Shown here piece after piece: positions 44,101 through 55,544 of a stretch of DNA of 64,000 bases (position 1 is the first letter of the stretch; each line of letters opens with the position of its first letter). A program made the position numbers and the translations under genes. Source of the DNA: Nematostella vectensis (lineage: Eukaryota > Cnidaria > Anthozoa > Actiniaria > Edwardsiidae); NCBI RefSeq assembly GCF_932526225.1, contig NC_064036.1:558001-622000 (forward strand). The letters run 5' to 3'. The notes under the pieces were generated by a model. That model was not told where the DNA came from and made no database searches. It was given only the letters and a program-made list of their open reading frames with translations.

Positions 44101-45820
44101 ACCTCTACCGACCTCATTAGTCGGACCTAACCGCTCCTACATTCCCTCCTGACAAACCTCTACCGACCTCATTAGTCGGACCTAACCGCTCCTACATTCC
44201 CTCCTGACAAACCTCTATCGACCTCATTAGTCGGACCTAACCGCTCCTACATTCCCTCCTGACAAACCTCTACCGACCTCATTAGTCGGACCTAACCGCT
44301 CCTACATTCCCTCCTGACAAACCTCTACCGACCTCATTAGTCGGACCTAACCGCTCCTACATTCCCTCCTGACAAACCTCTACCGACCTCATTAGTCGGA
44401 CCTAACCGCTCCTACATTCCCTCCTGACAAACCTCTACCGACCTCATTAGTCGGACCTAACCGCTCCTACATTCCCTCCTGACAAACCTCTACCGACCTC
44501 ATTAGTCGGACCTAACCGCTCCTACATTCCCTCCTGACAAACCTCTACCGACCTCATTAGTCGGACCTTATCACTTGTCATTCAAGTACGTATCCTTGTG
44601 TTCCCCTGATAATCCTTAGAAGACATTAGAAGGCAAACCTTAGCAAAGATTAACCCCTTCCCCCCTTATATCAACCTTGTCGACATTGCCCCCTATACGG
44701 GAACTTGTCAGACACATTTACTTTGTCAGAAACTGCCCCCGATAAAATTCTCTATCATCCACACTTCCCTGGCAAGCTCCGGTTATTTTCCCCTCCCTGA
44801 CAAACCTCGGCAGACCGCACAGTAGGACTCCATCTCGTGTCTTTCTGGCATGTCCGTACCCTTGACGACCCTCCTAGAAGAAAGCCTTTCTTCCATGTGA
44901 CGGAGCAAGTGCTCTTACATTTCTGCTTCGTGCTCAGACACTGAATTGGTGTGTAACCTCCGTGCGCGGGTGACATAAGGGCATTGCAGTAAACATCTTG
45001 AAAAACAAGGGGTTTGTTTCAGAACATTCAGGACGTGAAGGGTATTGTAGTAAACATCTTATAATGGTGGTTTTGGGACATTTTTGGTCAGTGTTCTATT
45101 TAGGATGGTACCACTCCGCCAAAGATAACTTCCGAGTTAAAGAGGGGCTGTTTATGTATACGAGTAAGAATTGTCATTTTTGGAAGTTAGCTTGATCAGG
45201 TTAATGGCAAATTCTTTCTTCAACAAATAGGATTCTTGCATAGTTTCGCAGCTGTTTCAATATAATATGATGTTTTAGGAAAATAAGAACTGCTTTTTAT
45301 TTACGTTTGTAAATAACAAAAACAAACTTGTTAAAAACCGCCGGGAGCTTGAAGGTATCATCAATATAGTTGAGCTCAATTTGCAGTTTGAATTGTTTGT
45401 TTGGTTTAAAAAATCATCAATTGGTAAGGTATCATCAATATGGTTGAGCTCAATTTGCAGTTTGCATTGTTTGTTTGGTTTAAAAAATCATCAATTGGTA
45501 GTAGTTACGTCTGAGCTGCAGCTGCCTTGCATCATTCTCAAATTGCTAAAGAAGTTGCTGAAAAATCAAAACAATAATTCAGTCGAATCCACTTTCTACT
45601 CGATAAACGAGATGACATGTACCTTTCTCCCTGTCCGCTGTCACGTCAGGTTGGCACTCTTTAGGCACGCTGTCACAGCCACTCGAGTCTAAAATGGTTT
45701 CCCATCGTTTGCTGTAAACTCGTCTTCTCCTTTCCGTTGCACAGCGACTTCCAACAGGGTTAGGAAGAGTGGCCCATTGACTCCAAGGCTGAAGCAAGCA
45801 AATCACTTTTTGACATTTAT
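35917..45820 (-). CDS. Large secreted multidomain protein (TSP-like, sushi, HYR, GCC2, beta-sandwich), partial and with frame breaks
   Basis: Exons, 5' to 3': 45623-45820 (PWSQW thrombospondin-1-like, several Cys), about 44806-44996 (sushi-like), 42262-42535 (HYR domain, DVTPPIITC start), 41711 to about 41840 (possible second HYR), 41150-41389 (sushi), 40249-40425, 39641-39802, 39321-39472 and 38719-38883 (three GCC2/ephrin-receptor-like Cys repeats), then 36648-36879 and 35917-36175 (beta-sandwich ending SSEGWGHINFDDLRG). This mixture is typical of SVEP1/hyalin-like cnidarian surface or matrix proteins. The N-terminus lies outside the visible exons. Frames are broken in the HYR exon (one base plus an 8-base duplication), in exon 39321-39472 (one base) and in the 41711 exon. 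It is therefore either a decaying gene or uncorrected sequence. Introns are packed with tandem arrays. Confidence 0.8.
37180..37375. repeat. Near-perfect palindrome, 94-bp arms with 8-bp loop
   Basis: 37180-37273 is the reverse complement of 37282-37375 with one mismatch. The right arm is the start of the retrotransposon fragment that follows, so the left arm is an inverted copy of the fragment's first 94 bases. Confidence 0.95.
37282..37745 (+). mobile_element. 3' end of a non-LTR retrotransposon (LINE)
   Basis: The plus strand encodes about 90 residues with the usual C-terminal pattern of LINE polymerase proteins: QKRALRIIFPDDSYAQAL, then TLHERREVATNKLF and NHKLHRLLP, ending at a TAA near 37574. 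A 3' untranslated region and a short TCTA/TAATC tail follow. The 5' part is missing except for the inverted stretch. It lies in an intron of the multidomain gene. Confidence 0.8.
37982..38702. repeat. Trinucleotide-based array (CATCACCGC / CATCACCAT)
   Basis: About 720 bases of mixed CAT-CAC, CGC-CAT and CAC-CAT words with larger repeated blocks. It is open in several frames on both strands because of its composition. It stops 17 bases from the splice donor of exon 38719-38883, so it is intronic. Confidence 0.97.
39019..39040. repeat. Poly-G tract of about 22 bases
   Basis: A single uninterrupted G run. Similar tracts occur near 24288, 52795 and, as C, 55850. Confidence 0.95.
40375..40546. 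repeat. Tandem duplication of about 86 bp that includes an exon start
   Basis: 40375-40463 and 40464-40546 are near-identical. On the minus strand each contains a CATACAG splice acceptor and the first coding bases of exon 40249-40425, so the acceptor and exon start are duplicated. Confidence 0.88.
41066..41146. repeat. (CAGA)n microsatellite abutting a splice donor
   Basis: About 20 units. On the minus strand it reads GTCT repeats beginning inside the donor GTAAGTCTGTCT of exon 41150-41389. Confidence 0.97.
42511..43235. repeat. 53-bp minisatellite whose unit contains a splice acceptor and exon start
   Basis: About 13 units of CAGGTGATGGTGGGTGGGGT followed by CACATCTGAGGGG and an AT-rich stretch. 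Read on the minus strand, each unit is a pyrimidine-poor intron end, CCCCTCAG, then ATGTGACCCCACCC, the same as the start of the HYR exon at 42535. The genuine exon start is the first unit of the array. Confidence 0.93.
43360..44575. repeat. 55-bp satellite, about 22 units
   Basis: Regular units start CCTAACCGCTCCTACATTCC and end in ACCTCATTAGTCGGA. Units differ mainly at two positions (CCTC or CGTC; TACCG or TATCG), and units of the same type are clustered. It lies in an intron between the sushi-like and HYR exons. Confidence 0.98.
45352..45502. repeat. Direct duplication of about 75 bp
   Basis: Two adjacent copies of GGTATCATCAATAT(A/G)GTTGA through AAAAAATCATCAATTGGTA with two or three differences. 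It is intronic. Confidence 0.9.
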
Positions 45821-45844
45821 CTGTAAGGAATAAGTGTAAAAATG

Positions 45845-48840
45845 GTGAGGTGTGGTATAATGTATGGCGCAGTGTGGTATAATGTATGGCGCAGTGTTGT
45901 GTGGCATGGTTAGGTGTGATATAATGTATGGCGCAGTGTGATATAATGTATGGCGCAGTGTGATATAATGTATGGTGAAGTGTGGTATAATGTATGGCGC
46001 AGGTGTGGTATAATGTATGGCGCAGTGTGATATAATGTATGGTGAAGTGTGGTATAATGTATGACGCAGGTGTGGTATAATGTATGGCGCAGTGTTGTGT
46101 GGCATGGTTAGGTGTGGTATAATGTATGGCGCAGGTGTGGTATAATGTATGGCGCAGTGTGGTATAACGTATGGCGCAATGTGATATAATGTATGGTGAA
46201 GTGTGGTATAATGTATGGCGCAGTGTTGTGTGGCATGGTGAAGTGCGGTATAATGTATGACGCAGTGTTGTGTGGCATGGTGAAGTGCGGTATAATGTAT
46301 GGCGCAGTGTTGTGTGGTATGATGAAGTGTGGTATAATGTATGACGCAGTGTTGTGTGGCATGGTGAAGTGTGGTATAATGTATGGCGCAGTGTGATATA
46401 ATGTATGGCGCTGTGTTGTGTGGCATGGTGAAGTGCGGTATAATGTATGGCGCAGTGTGGTATAATGTATGGCGCAGTGTGGTATAATGTATGGCGCAGT
46501 GTGGTATAATGTATGGCGCAGTGTGGTATAATGTATGGCGCAGTGTGGTATAATGTATGGCGCAGTGTGGTATAATGTATGGCGCAGTGTGGTATAATGT
46601 ATGGCGCAGTGTTGTGTGGCATGGTGAAGTGTGGTATAATGTATGGCGCAGTGTGGTATAATGTATTGTGAAGTGTGGTATAATGTATTGTGAACTGTGG
46701 TATAATGTATTGTGAAGTGTGGTATAATGTATTGTGAAGTGTGGTATAATGTATTGTGAAGTGTGGTATAATGTATGGCGCAGTGTGGTATAATGTATTG
46801 TGAAGTGTGGTATAATGTATTGTGAAGTGTGGTATAATGTATTGTGAAGTGTGGTATAATGTATGGCGCAGTGTGGTATAATGTATGGCGCAGTGTTGTG
46901 TGGCATGGTGAGGTGTGATATAATGTATGGTGAAGTGTGGTATAATGTATGGCGCAGGTGTGGTATAATGTATGGTGAAGTGTGGTATAATGTATGGCGC
47001 AGGTGTGGTATAATATATGGCGCAGGTGTGGTATAATGTATGGCGCAGTGTGGTATAATGTATGGCGCAGTGTGATATAATGTATGGCGCAGTGTGGTAT
47101 AATGTATGGCGCAGGTGTGGTATAATGTATGGCGCAGGTGTGGTATAATGTATGGTGAAGTGTGGTATAATGTATGGCGCAGGTGTGGTATAATATATGG
47201 CGCAGGTGTGGTATAATGTATGGCGCAGTGTGGTATAATGTATGGCGCAGTGTGGTATAATATATGGCGCAGTGTGGTATAATGTATGGCGCAGTGTGAT
47301 ATAATGTATGGCGCAGTGTGATATAATGTATGGCGCAGTGTGGTATAATGTATGGCGCAGGTGTGGTATAATGTATGGCGCAGGTGTGATATAATGTATG
47401 GTGAAGTGTGGTATAATGTATGGCGCAGGTGTGGTATAATGTATGGCGCAGGTGTGGTATAATGTATGGCGCAGGTGTGGTATAATGTATGGCGCAGGTG
47501 TGGTATAATGAATGGCGCAGTGTTGTGTGGCATGGTGAGGTGTGGTATAATGTATGGCGCAGTGTGGTATATTGTATGGCGCAGTGTGGTATATTGTATG
47601 GCGCAGTGTGGTATAATGTATGGCGCAGGTGTGGTATAATGTATGGCGCAGTGTTGTGTGGCATGGTGAGGTGTGGTATAATGTATGGCGCAGTGTGATA
47701 TAATGTATTGTGAAGTGTGGTATAATGTATGACGCAGTGTGGTATAATGTATGGCGCAGGTGTGATATAATGTATGGTGAAGTGTGGTATAATGTATGGC
47801 GCAGGTGTGGTATAATGTATGGCGCAGGTGTGGTATAATGTATGGCGCAGGTGTGGTATAATGTATGGCGCAGGTGTGGTATAATGAATGGCGCAGTGTT
47901 GTGTGGCATGGTGAGGTGTGGTATAATGTATGGCGCAGTGTGGTATATTGTATGGCGCAGTGTGGTATATTGTATGGCGCAGTGTGGTATAATGTATGGT
48001 GAGGTGTGGTATAGTGTATGGCGCAGTGTTGTGTGGCATGTTGAGGTGTGGTATAATGTTGGGCGCAGTGTTATGTGGCATGGTGAGGTGTGGTATAATG
48101 TATGGCGCAGTGTGGTATAATGTATGGCGCAGTGTGGTATAATGTATGGCACAGTGTGGTATAATGTATGGCGCAGTGTTGTGTGGCATGGTTAGGTGTG
48201 ATATAATGTATGGCGCAGTGTTGTGTGGCATGGTGAGGTGTGATATAATGTATGGCGCAGTGTTGTGTGGCATGGTTAGGTGTGATATAATGTATGGCGC
48301 AGTGTTGTGTGGCATGGTGAGGTGTGGTATAATGTATGGTGAGGTGTGGTATAATGTATGGCGCAGGTGTGGTATAATGTATGGCGCAGTGTTGTGTGGC
48401 ATGGTGAGGTGTGGTATAATGTATGGTGAACTGCTGTATAATGTATGGCGCAGGTGTGGTATAATGTATGGCGCAGTGTGGTATAATGTATGGCGCAGGT
48501 GTGGTATAATGTATGGCGCAGGTGTGGTATAATGTATGGCGCAGTGTGGTATAATGTATGGCGCAGTGTGGTATAATGTATGGCGCAGGTGTGGTATAAT
48601 GTATGGCGCAGTGTGGTATAATGTATGGCGCAGGTGTGGTATAATGTATGGCGCAGGTGTGGTATAATGTATGGCGCAGTGTGGTATAATGTATTGCGCA
48701 GGTGTGGTATAATGTATTGCGCATTGTGGTATAATGTATGGCGCAGGTGTGGTATAATGTATGGCGCAGGTGTGGTATAATGTATGGCGCAGGTGTGGTA
48801 TAATGTATTGTGTAGGTGTGGTATAATGTATTGCGCAGTG
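45845..48840. repeat. 22-bp minisatellite of about 3 kb with higher-order structure
   Basis: About 135 units of GTGTGGTATAATGTATGGCG plus CA, with variants (GTGTTGTGTGGCATGGTGAG, TGTATTGTGAA, GCAGG). Larger blocks are themselves repeated, for example about 46975-47095 against 47155-47275 and about 47370-47600 against 47755-47990. All three minus-strand frames are open for hundreds of codons because the unit has no stop. It starts about 24 bases from the acceptor of exon 45623-45820. Confidence 0.98.
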
Positions 48841-48854
48841 TCTTCATTTATATC

Positions 48855-49735
48855 TACCATGGCGTGCCCTCTAGCGACATCCCACACTTCATGTATACCT
48901 ACCATGGCGTGCCCTCTAACGACATCCCACACTTCATGTATACCTACCATGGCGTGCCCTCTAGCGACATCCCACACTTCATGTATACCTACCATGGCGT
49001 GCCCCCTAACGACATCACACACTTCATGTATACCTACCATGACGTGCCCTCTAGCGACATCCTACACTTCATGTATACCTACCATGGCGTACCCTCTAAC
49101 GACATCTCATTCTTTATATATGCCCACCATGGCCTGCCCTCTAACGACATCCCACACTTCATGTATACCTACCATGGCGTGCCCCCTAACGACATCAGAC
49201 ACTTCAGGTATACCTACCATGGCGTGCCCTCTAACGACATCCCACACTTCATGTATACCTACCATGGCGTGCCCTCTAACGACATCCCACACTTCATGTA
49301 TACCTACCATGGCGTGCCCTCTAACGACATCCCATACTTCATGTATACCTACCATGGCGTGCCCTCTAACGACATCCCACACTTCATGTATACCTACCAT
49401 GGCGTACCCTCTAACGACATCCCACACTTCATGTATACCTACCATGGCGTGCCCTCTAACGGCATCACACACTTCATGTGTACCTACCATGGCGTGCCCT
49501 CTAACGACATCCCACACTTCATGTATACCTACCATGACGTGCCTTCTAACGACATCCCACACTTCATGTATACCTACCATGGCGTACCCTCTAGCGACAT
49601 CCCACACTTCATGTATACCTACCATGGCGTAGCCTCTAACGACATCCCACACTTCATGTATACCTACCATGGCGTAGCCTCTAACGACATCACACACTTC
49701 ATGTGTACCTACCATGGCGTACCCTCTATGCGGCT
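48855..49735. repeat. 45-bp minisatellite, about 19 units
   Basis: Units of TACCATGGCGTGCCCTCTAA followed by CGACATCCCACACTTCATGTATACC. The length is a multiple of three, so two plus frames and one minus frame stay open. It abuts the 22-bp array, with a junction of about ten bases. Confidence 0.97.
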
Positions 49736-49764
49736 CATATTTCGGCGAAATATTGCTTTTCTTT

Positions 49765-49970
49765 AGTGAGATGCGTTCTAAAATGCGGAATTAAAGTGTG
49801 TTCAAAATAACAACATTAAATATTATTGCTGTAGAATATTTGTGTAATTCTGTTCTAATAATTCATTTGGTATGATTTTATATACACTGAAATTTAAGAA
49901 CATCCTTGAGAACATATTTAGCCTTAAAATGCCCCAAAAATAAGAACGGCCCAGCCTAAACTGAATAATG
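49765..49970. repeat. Dispersed repeat of about 200 bp, copy 1
   Basis: This matches 53345-53565 in the same orientation with many substitutions (shared AAAATGCGGAAT, TTTCTAATAATT-like and CGGCCCAGCCT words). It is probably an old mobile-element fragment. Confidence 0.7.
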
Positions 49971-51157
49971 ATAAAGAAAATAATATTATATTTATTTATA
50001 AAGCCCTAAAACTATGTGTACATATTCTAAAGCGCCAAATAAAATGAAACAGAGAAAACAAAAATTACATTATAGAAATGAATAATTAAGACTACTTTAT
50101 AGATTGTAGGCGTGACCCCCATAATATCCTTAAGGTTTTCACAAGGAATTTTACCATCGTTTAACATACATTTACTAACTACACGCGTTGCATTATGGTT
50201 AAGAAGTTAAAAGCAAACCTAGTCTGAAAAAGGAACACAACTTTACTGTGGGAGGGTAGGGTACAAGAGGGGGCTACCATTTACTGGTATTTAGGCTTTC
50301 GAGACCAATAAGTTACCCAAGTCTCCTTAATTTGACATGTTCTTTTTCCATAAGATGTTTAGTTATTTGGGCCCCCTCATATCCTTGAAGTATGTCTTCA
50401 CTATAATGCCTTCTTCAAATCCCTAATCCTATACATAAATAAAAAGGTATAATAGAATAGGTAACATCACCTTTGCGCATTCATTTCGCATTATTTATTC
50501 TGCATTACTCGACGAGTGATGCGGTGTTTAGATTCCCCTTTCCCTTTGCATAGTTTATCACCAATGCGATATTCGAGTCTATTTCTTAAAGATAAATAAC
50601 ATGTATTCTTATGTTTGGACCTTTTTACGATCAACACCATCGTAACCTGAACACTACACTTGAAGCACTTGGTGAAGTGTTGCGCGCGGGTCGCGGGTCA
50701 AGCCCAGCGACGCATTCCATTGACCGTGTGCCTAGCAACATCACTACCTCAATATATACTTTAAATCTTTTATCAGTGGGGAACAAACGAATCGTTACAC
50801 ACAATAGTATACTGCAATGGGGGCTTTTAATAAAGAAACAAGTTTGCACATAGAGAACATTTTTAAAATAATTCATTTGATGTTGTCTTTAATAGTCATG
50901 GATCCATTATAGTACACATTGTTTGCAAATCATAAATGTCACACTGCGTTTATTAACATCCATCAATGTCAACTTGGAATGCAGCTATTTGATGGTTTTA
51001 CACAAAAACAGGCCCCTTCTCTATCAGTGTAACACCGTACTGAAAGGCATCGAGTCTGCTTTTATTCTTTAAATATTCGTGTGCAAACCGATCACGCCAC
51101 TCTTAAATACACACGCGATTCTGACATGCGACATCTGATTACTGATACTATAAACTA
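49971..51157. other. Intergenic stretch without recognisable gene
   Basis: AT-rich sequence between the minisatellites and the orphan ORF. Only short open frames are present (for example 50611-50853) and none has a family pattern. No RNA gene was recognised. Confidence 0.55.
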
Positions 51158-51988
51158 TCATTCCGCCTGTAACGACTTTAACCAATTACACAACAATACC
51201 GCCTTGCTCTCAACGGGATTATATTGTTTATCTGTCTTGATCACATGTTCTTGTAACTTCTGAGAGTTCTTTTTCGTAAAGAGAGGTTTTTGTGTTGTCG
51301 AATCTGTGTCTACTGAAGGTAGCTCCGGTGTTCCCGTAGCTTTCACCTCGAAGTCATAGTCTTCAAGGTCAAAAATCGCTGTTTTTGAATTCTTAGAATA
51401 TGATGATTTTTCTGTTATAACAGAGAGTCTTCGGGGGCCACTAGACGGCGGGTGTAAAACTAAGTTACAGGCTAATTGCTTGTCGGGATTGCCATTAATT
51501 TGCGTACCTTTCGAGCCCACAATCTCTCTGACCTTTTGTCTCAACGGGCTACAATTCTCCTCGACAGAGTCAGATTGCTGAGTAAAAGTTTGATCGATCA
51601 TATACCGACTTCTCAGGTGAAACTTATTTGCCTGAATCCCGCGCTGTCTTGGAGTCACAATATTGTGTTTTTCCAGCGAAGTAAACGACGGTAGTAAAGT
51701 CCCCGAGTGCTTATCCACTTTATGATGACCGCCTGTTTTCTTCAAGCGATTTGTCGGGGGTTTCTCGTACAATTTCGGTAGCATTGGTGCCGAAAGGTTG
51801 TTGTTCCTGTCTCGTTTAGTGTTGCTATGAATAAGCTTAGACTTAGTACTTGTTGCATTCTCAGGAAAAGAACAGGAGCTCCCCCCGTGTCTTCTTGTTT
51901 CGAGTGCAAGTGCAAAACGAGAGCTGAGTGGTGGCTCGCTGTTGCATCGTCTCAACAAACGATCAGGTGGCGCCGGTTTCATGGACAT
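51158..51988 (-). CDS. Orphan intracellular-type, disordered protein (about 276 aa)
   Basis: The start is taken at MSMKPAPPDRLLRRC (51988), just after a TTTTCAG/G sequence that looks like a splice acceptor, so a 5' untranslated exon may lie upstream. The protein has no signal peptide or membrane segment. It is rich in Ser, Lys, Pro and Asn with short motifs such as RRCNSEPPLSSRF, GPRRLSVITEKSSY and FDLEDYDFEV. The length without stops in AT-rich surroundings supports a real exon. No family is recognised. A phosphorylated regulatory or cytoskeletal protein is possible but unsupported. Confidence 0.6.
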   Translation of the reverse strand: MSMKPAPPDRLLRRCNSEPPLSSRFALALETRRHGGSSCSFPENATSTKSKLIHSNTKRDRNNNLSAPMLPKLYEKPPTNRLKKTGGHHKVDKHSGTLLPSFTSLEKHNIVTPRQRGIQANKFHLRSRYMIDQTFTQQSDSVEENCSPLRQKVREIVGSKGTQINGNPDKQLACNLVLHPPSSGPRRLSVITEKSSYSKNSKTAIFDLEDYDFEVKATGTPELPSVDTDSTTQKPLFTKKNSQKLQEHVIKTDKQYNPVESKAVLLCNWLKSLQAE

Positions 51989-52030
51989 TTTCAGCCTGAA
52001 AAATCGATTTGATATTTGAAACAAAACCAC

Positions 52031-53344
52031 ACAACAATAATAATAAAGACCTACAGGTTTTTGTGGCCCGTAAACACTTGAAGTATAACAAAGCCTACTT
52101 ACTCAAGAAGAAGGTTGAACCTTGCCTCTTAGAAGAGTACGCGCAACCGTTTGCCAAGGTTCTTACCCGTTTTGCGTCGATGAAAAGTACGAAAAAAACT
52201 AGTTATCTTTAAAAATCGTGGTGGACTTTGATAAATTCGGCAAGTTATCGCTCTTGCGTGAAAGACAGATTGCTGCACGTTTTGGTTTGAACTCTTGACA
52301 CACGCAAAGAGAATGCCAATCAAAGTTATCTTCAACCATGGCTAGATCCATTATTTGCCTCTGGCGCCGTCTCTGCACCGCATGAAACAGGATCCACAAA
52401 AACTCAGGCGAGGTCAAGTTGAATCTAACATATATTATCCTCCAGATAAGTTCAGAATCACTGTGAAGGAGAACCTCCCGTTTGCTTCAACATGTTATCA
52501 ATAAAATACCAGAATCCCCTCAAGAGCAATTTAATACTTAGATATTTTTGGAGCATTGGAGTTAAAAGATGAGTACTTTATTTTGGTTACGGGTATTGGG
52601 TTCCTTAAGGAATGCAGAAAAAATAGACCGGCATGCATATCATATATATCATTTTTTTTTCCTTATTCAAGTGACTGGCCCTTTTCGTGCACCGTTAACC
52701 CAATGGTACGGTTCTTTTAAAATTGAGGGAAACTGACATCAATTCTGGAAGAGAAGCATATTTGCCACCCGCTAGCTATTTTGTATTTTTTTTGGGGGGG
52801 GGGGGGGGGGGGGGGTAGAGGAGAGATTTTCTGGATAGCCTTTTTACTGGCCTAATTAGCCTAACTAGCCTAATTACTGGTTAATGGTTTGCAATTTTTA
52901 GCGCACCATGACAGTTTGTAGCGCAGTATGACCAGCACTACGCCCTTTATCCCGGTTATCTGGTATCAAAATACGTCGACGTTTTACCCTTCTGTTATAT
53001 ACGATTAATTTTTTATCAAGGTCCCTCTATTCCAATTAACAAAAACTAATAATTAAACTATTGGAAAATAAACACCATTTGTAAATGTTTTTAGTGCTTG
53101 CTGCTGAAAACCGAATTTCTTTTCTGTACCAAATCAAGTCAAACTAAAAAAAAAGTCAACTTGAGATAAAGCTATAAATGATAAACCTATATGCTTTTTT
53201 TATCACCAAAAACTCCCCTGAAAAAGGCCAAGTTCTAGGCTTAAAATTACTAAATTTGCGTATGTCCAGAACATGCTCAAAACCTTCAAATTGCTGCGAC
53301 ATGGTAAGTTAAAAAACACGTCTAGAGGATTGTGTATCTTTTTT
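52031..53344. other. Intergenic stretch with poly-G tract
   Basis: I see no exon that I can support. A G run of about 25 bases lies at 52792-52816, and a small duplication of CCTAATTAGCCTAACTAGCC type at about 52853. The region 52130-52420 could hold the promoter or first exon of the orphan gene; this is a guess. Confidence 0.45.
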
Positions 53345-53565
53345 ATTTCTGATGCGTTATAAAATGCGGAATCCAATTGTGCTCATAGTAACAACCTTAT
53401 TATTGCTATTGATCATTAGTGTAATTCCCTTTCTAATAATTTATTAGGTATTACATTCTTATATTCTTATAAAATTTTAGAACATTGTTAAGAACATTAT
53501 TCAGCCTTAAAATGTCCCAAAAATAAGAACAAGAGCGGCCCAGCCTCAACTGAAAATTAGACGTT
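53345..53565. repeat. Dispersed repeat of about 200 bp, copy 2
   Basis: The partner of 49765-49970, in the same orientation. Confidence 0.7.
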
Positions 53566-53827
53566 CTTTTAAAAAACTTGCTGCTGGAAGGTTTTTTGGG
53601 GCTTTGTAAAAATTTCACTAAAAAAAATAAATTCGGCATAACGTCCGTTGCTAAATCACGTAGAATTGTCCGCCAACTATTACAAACTTTCTATCTATGT
53701 TATTTGGCAAAGACGACAACCGACATTATTCCAAAAATACCCAAAGGTATGTGTACGTGAGACACATCACGGCGCAAGAGGCTCAAAGCAACCCAGCGCA
53801 TCATGGATCTGACACTACTGGGACCGC

Positions 53828-54125
53828 CAAGATTCTCATACCCTCTCAACTTCATCTTAAAGCATCAAAATGTTTACAAGATTCTCATATCCTCTCAACT
53901 TCATCTTAAAGCATCAAAATGTTTACAAGATTCTCATACCCTCTCAACTCCATCTTAAAGCATCAAAATGTTTACAAGATTATCATATCCTCTCAACTTC
54001 ATCTTAAAGCATCAAAATGTTTACAAGATTCTCATATCCTCTCAACTCCATCTTAAAGCATCACAATGTTTACAAGATTATCATATCCTCTCAACTTCAT
54101 CTTAAAGCATCACAATGTTTATAAA
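53828..54125. repeat. 49-bp minisatellite, six units
   Basis: Units begin CAAGATT(C/A)TCATA(T/C)CCTC and contain CATCTTAAAGCATCA. Alternate units share the same variants, so the true period may be 98 bases in part. Confidence 0.95.
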
Positions 54126-55540
54126 AACAAGGACCACGTGAACTTGAATCAGATCATGACCAGGGGCCGATCCCGACGTTTTATAAAAGGGGGTGGGCGG
54201 ACTTATTGTTTTTTTTCGTTTATTTCATTTTATTTCTTGTTATTTTCAAGCCAAATGTCTGATAAATGTCGATAACTCAAGCTGAGTTCGAACTCCCATG
54301 GACTTTGTCTTTGGCTCAAATAACTTTTTTTTTATGAGACTAGAGACGTACCACTAGGCGAGTATTTATAACATCTCCTAGCATCATAACAGAGCTAAGT
54401 GTTTTTTAATGGAATTGCAATACGTGGACACTTGCCACGATCACGTATTCTTCAGGTGAGTAGTAAAACATCTTGAGAAAGTTTGGCGCAACTGTGATAG
54501 ACATGAGGGTTGATTGACATTCCTTCTAGGTGTTGTGCCGCAGGTCTTCTTTAGGTTAATGAATATCACATGCCAACTCATATTTAAAGGTATCCAGTTT
54601 CAGCCTCATCTTTTTTTCTTATAAAATTTACGAAAAAGCGATGGACCATTGGCCGAGAAACGATCTTGATAAGAACATATAAAATTATATGCTACCAGAA
54701 ATGTACTGAAACGCCGCATGGTAACTTTAACCCTATTCAGACTGGGGGGTGGGGGGAAGGGGTTCTTTAAGCCCCCCCCCCCCTCCCCCCTCCGGGAAAA
54801 TTGCTATAACTTCTGAACCAGACGTTTTGATGTCATTGACATGCGAGGAGACGCTTCATGTTACCATGGCAACCGTTTTTTCACAGATAAGTTTCCCAAA
54901 AACTAAAAAGTAGTGAATTTATCATATTTGGTCCTGTTTCTCAGATTTAAATGCCTGTTTTGACTTTACAAGTTTGTTTTGTTTCACAACATCTCTAGAA
55001 TTTTTCTACCTTGGATATTTGGGGGGAGGGGTGGGCAAATTTTGCTCTTGTTAAAATTTTGCTGTTGTTAAAAATGTCACTAGATTTACTAGATGACACT
55101 TATATAGCTAATATTATGCATTTATCATTATTATGCGCAGTAATACATGCATGCAAATACTATTTTTTGTAATAATCTTAAATTTTTTTTTATTGCAAAA
55201 GTCATAAGAATCTGAGATGGCGGACCCAAGATGGCGGAAAGTAAAAAAAATCAAACGTTTTTAAGGCCTTTTTGCAATGTAAAGCCTTAAAAAGGTTGAT
55301 GCTGACATATTTGAATGATGCAAAATGATTTCATTCTAAAATCTGATAATTTTGGCAATATTTGAAAGAATAGCTAAAACTCGTTTTTTTACGTAATTGT
55401 GACATCATTATTGGTTCGACCACACCCAAAATAGGGCGTAACGATTCTCAGCATGCTGGTGATCGTTGTCTGTAAGTATAATGGTCAAAGCTTAAGAGGT
55501 TCATGTAATACAATGATACCAGTCGTTCTTGTCAGTCCCC
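54126..55540. other. Intergenic stretch without recognisable gene
   Basis: AT-rich with short G/C homopolymers near 54750-54800. No exon or RNA gene was recognised. Confidence 0.55.
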
Positions 55541-55544
55541 GCTA

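Noticed and set aside
43360-44575. CRISPR-like regular array
   Set aside because: The whole 55-bp unit repeats; there are no unique spacers and the context is an animal gene intron.
45579-48402. Very long minus-strand open frames (up to 857 codons)
   Set aside because: They are produced by the 22-bp minisatellite, which has no stop in any minus frame. Only the last part of one of them overlaps a real exon (45623-45820).
48784-49766. 282- and 316-aa repeat frames
   Set aside because: Artefacts of a 45-bp array whose length is a multiple of three. No signal peptide, splice context or domain outside the repeat.
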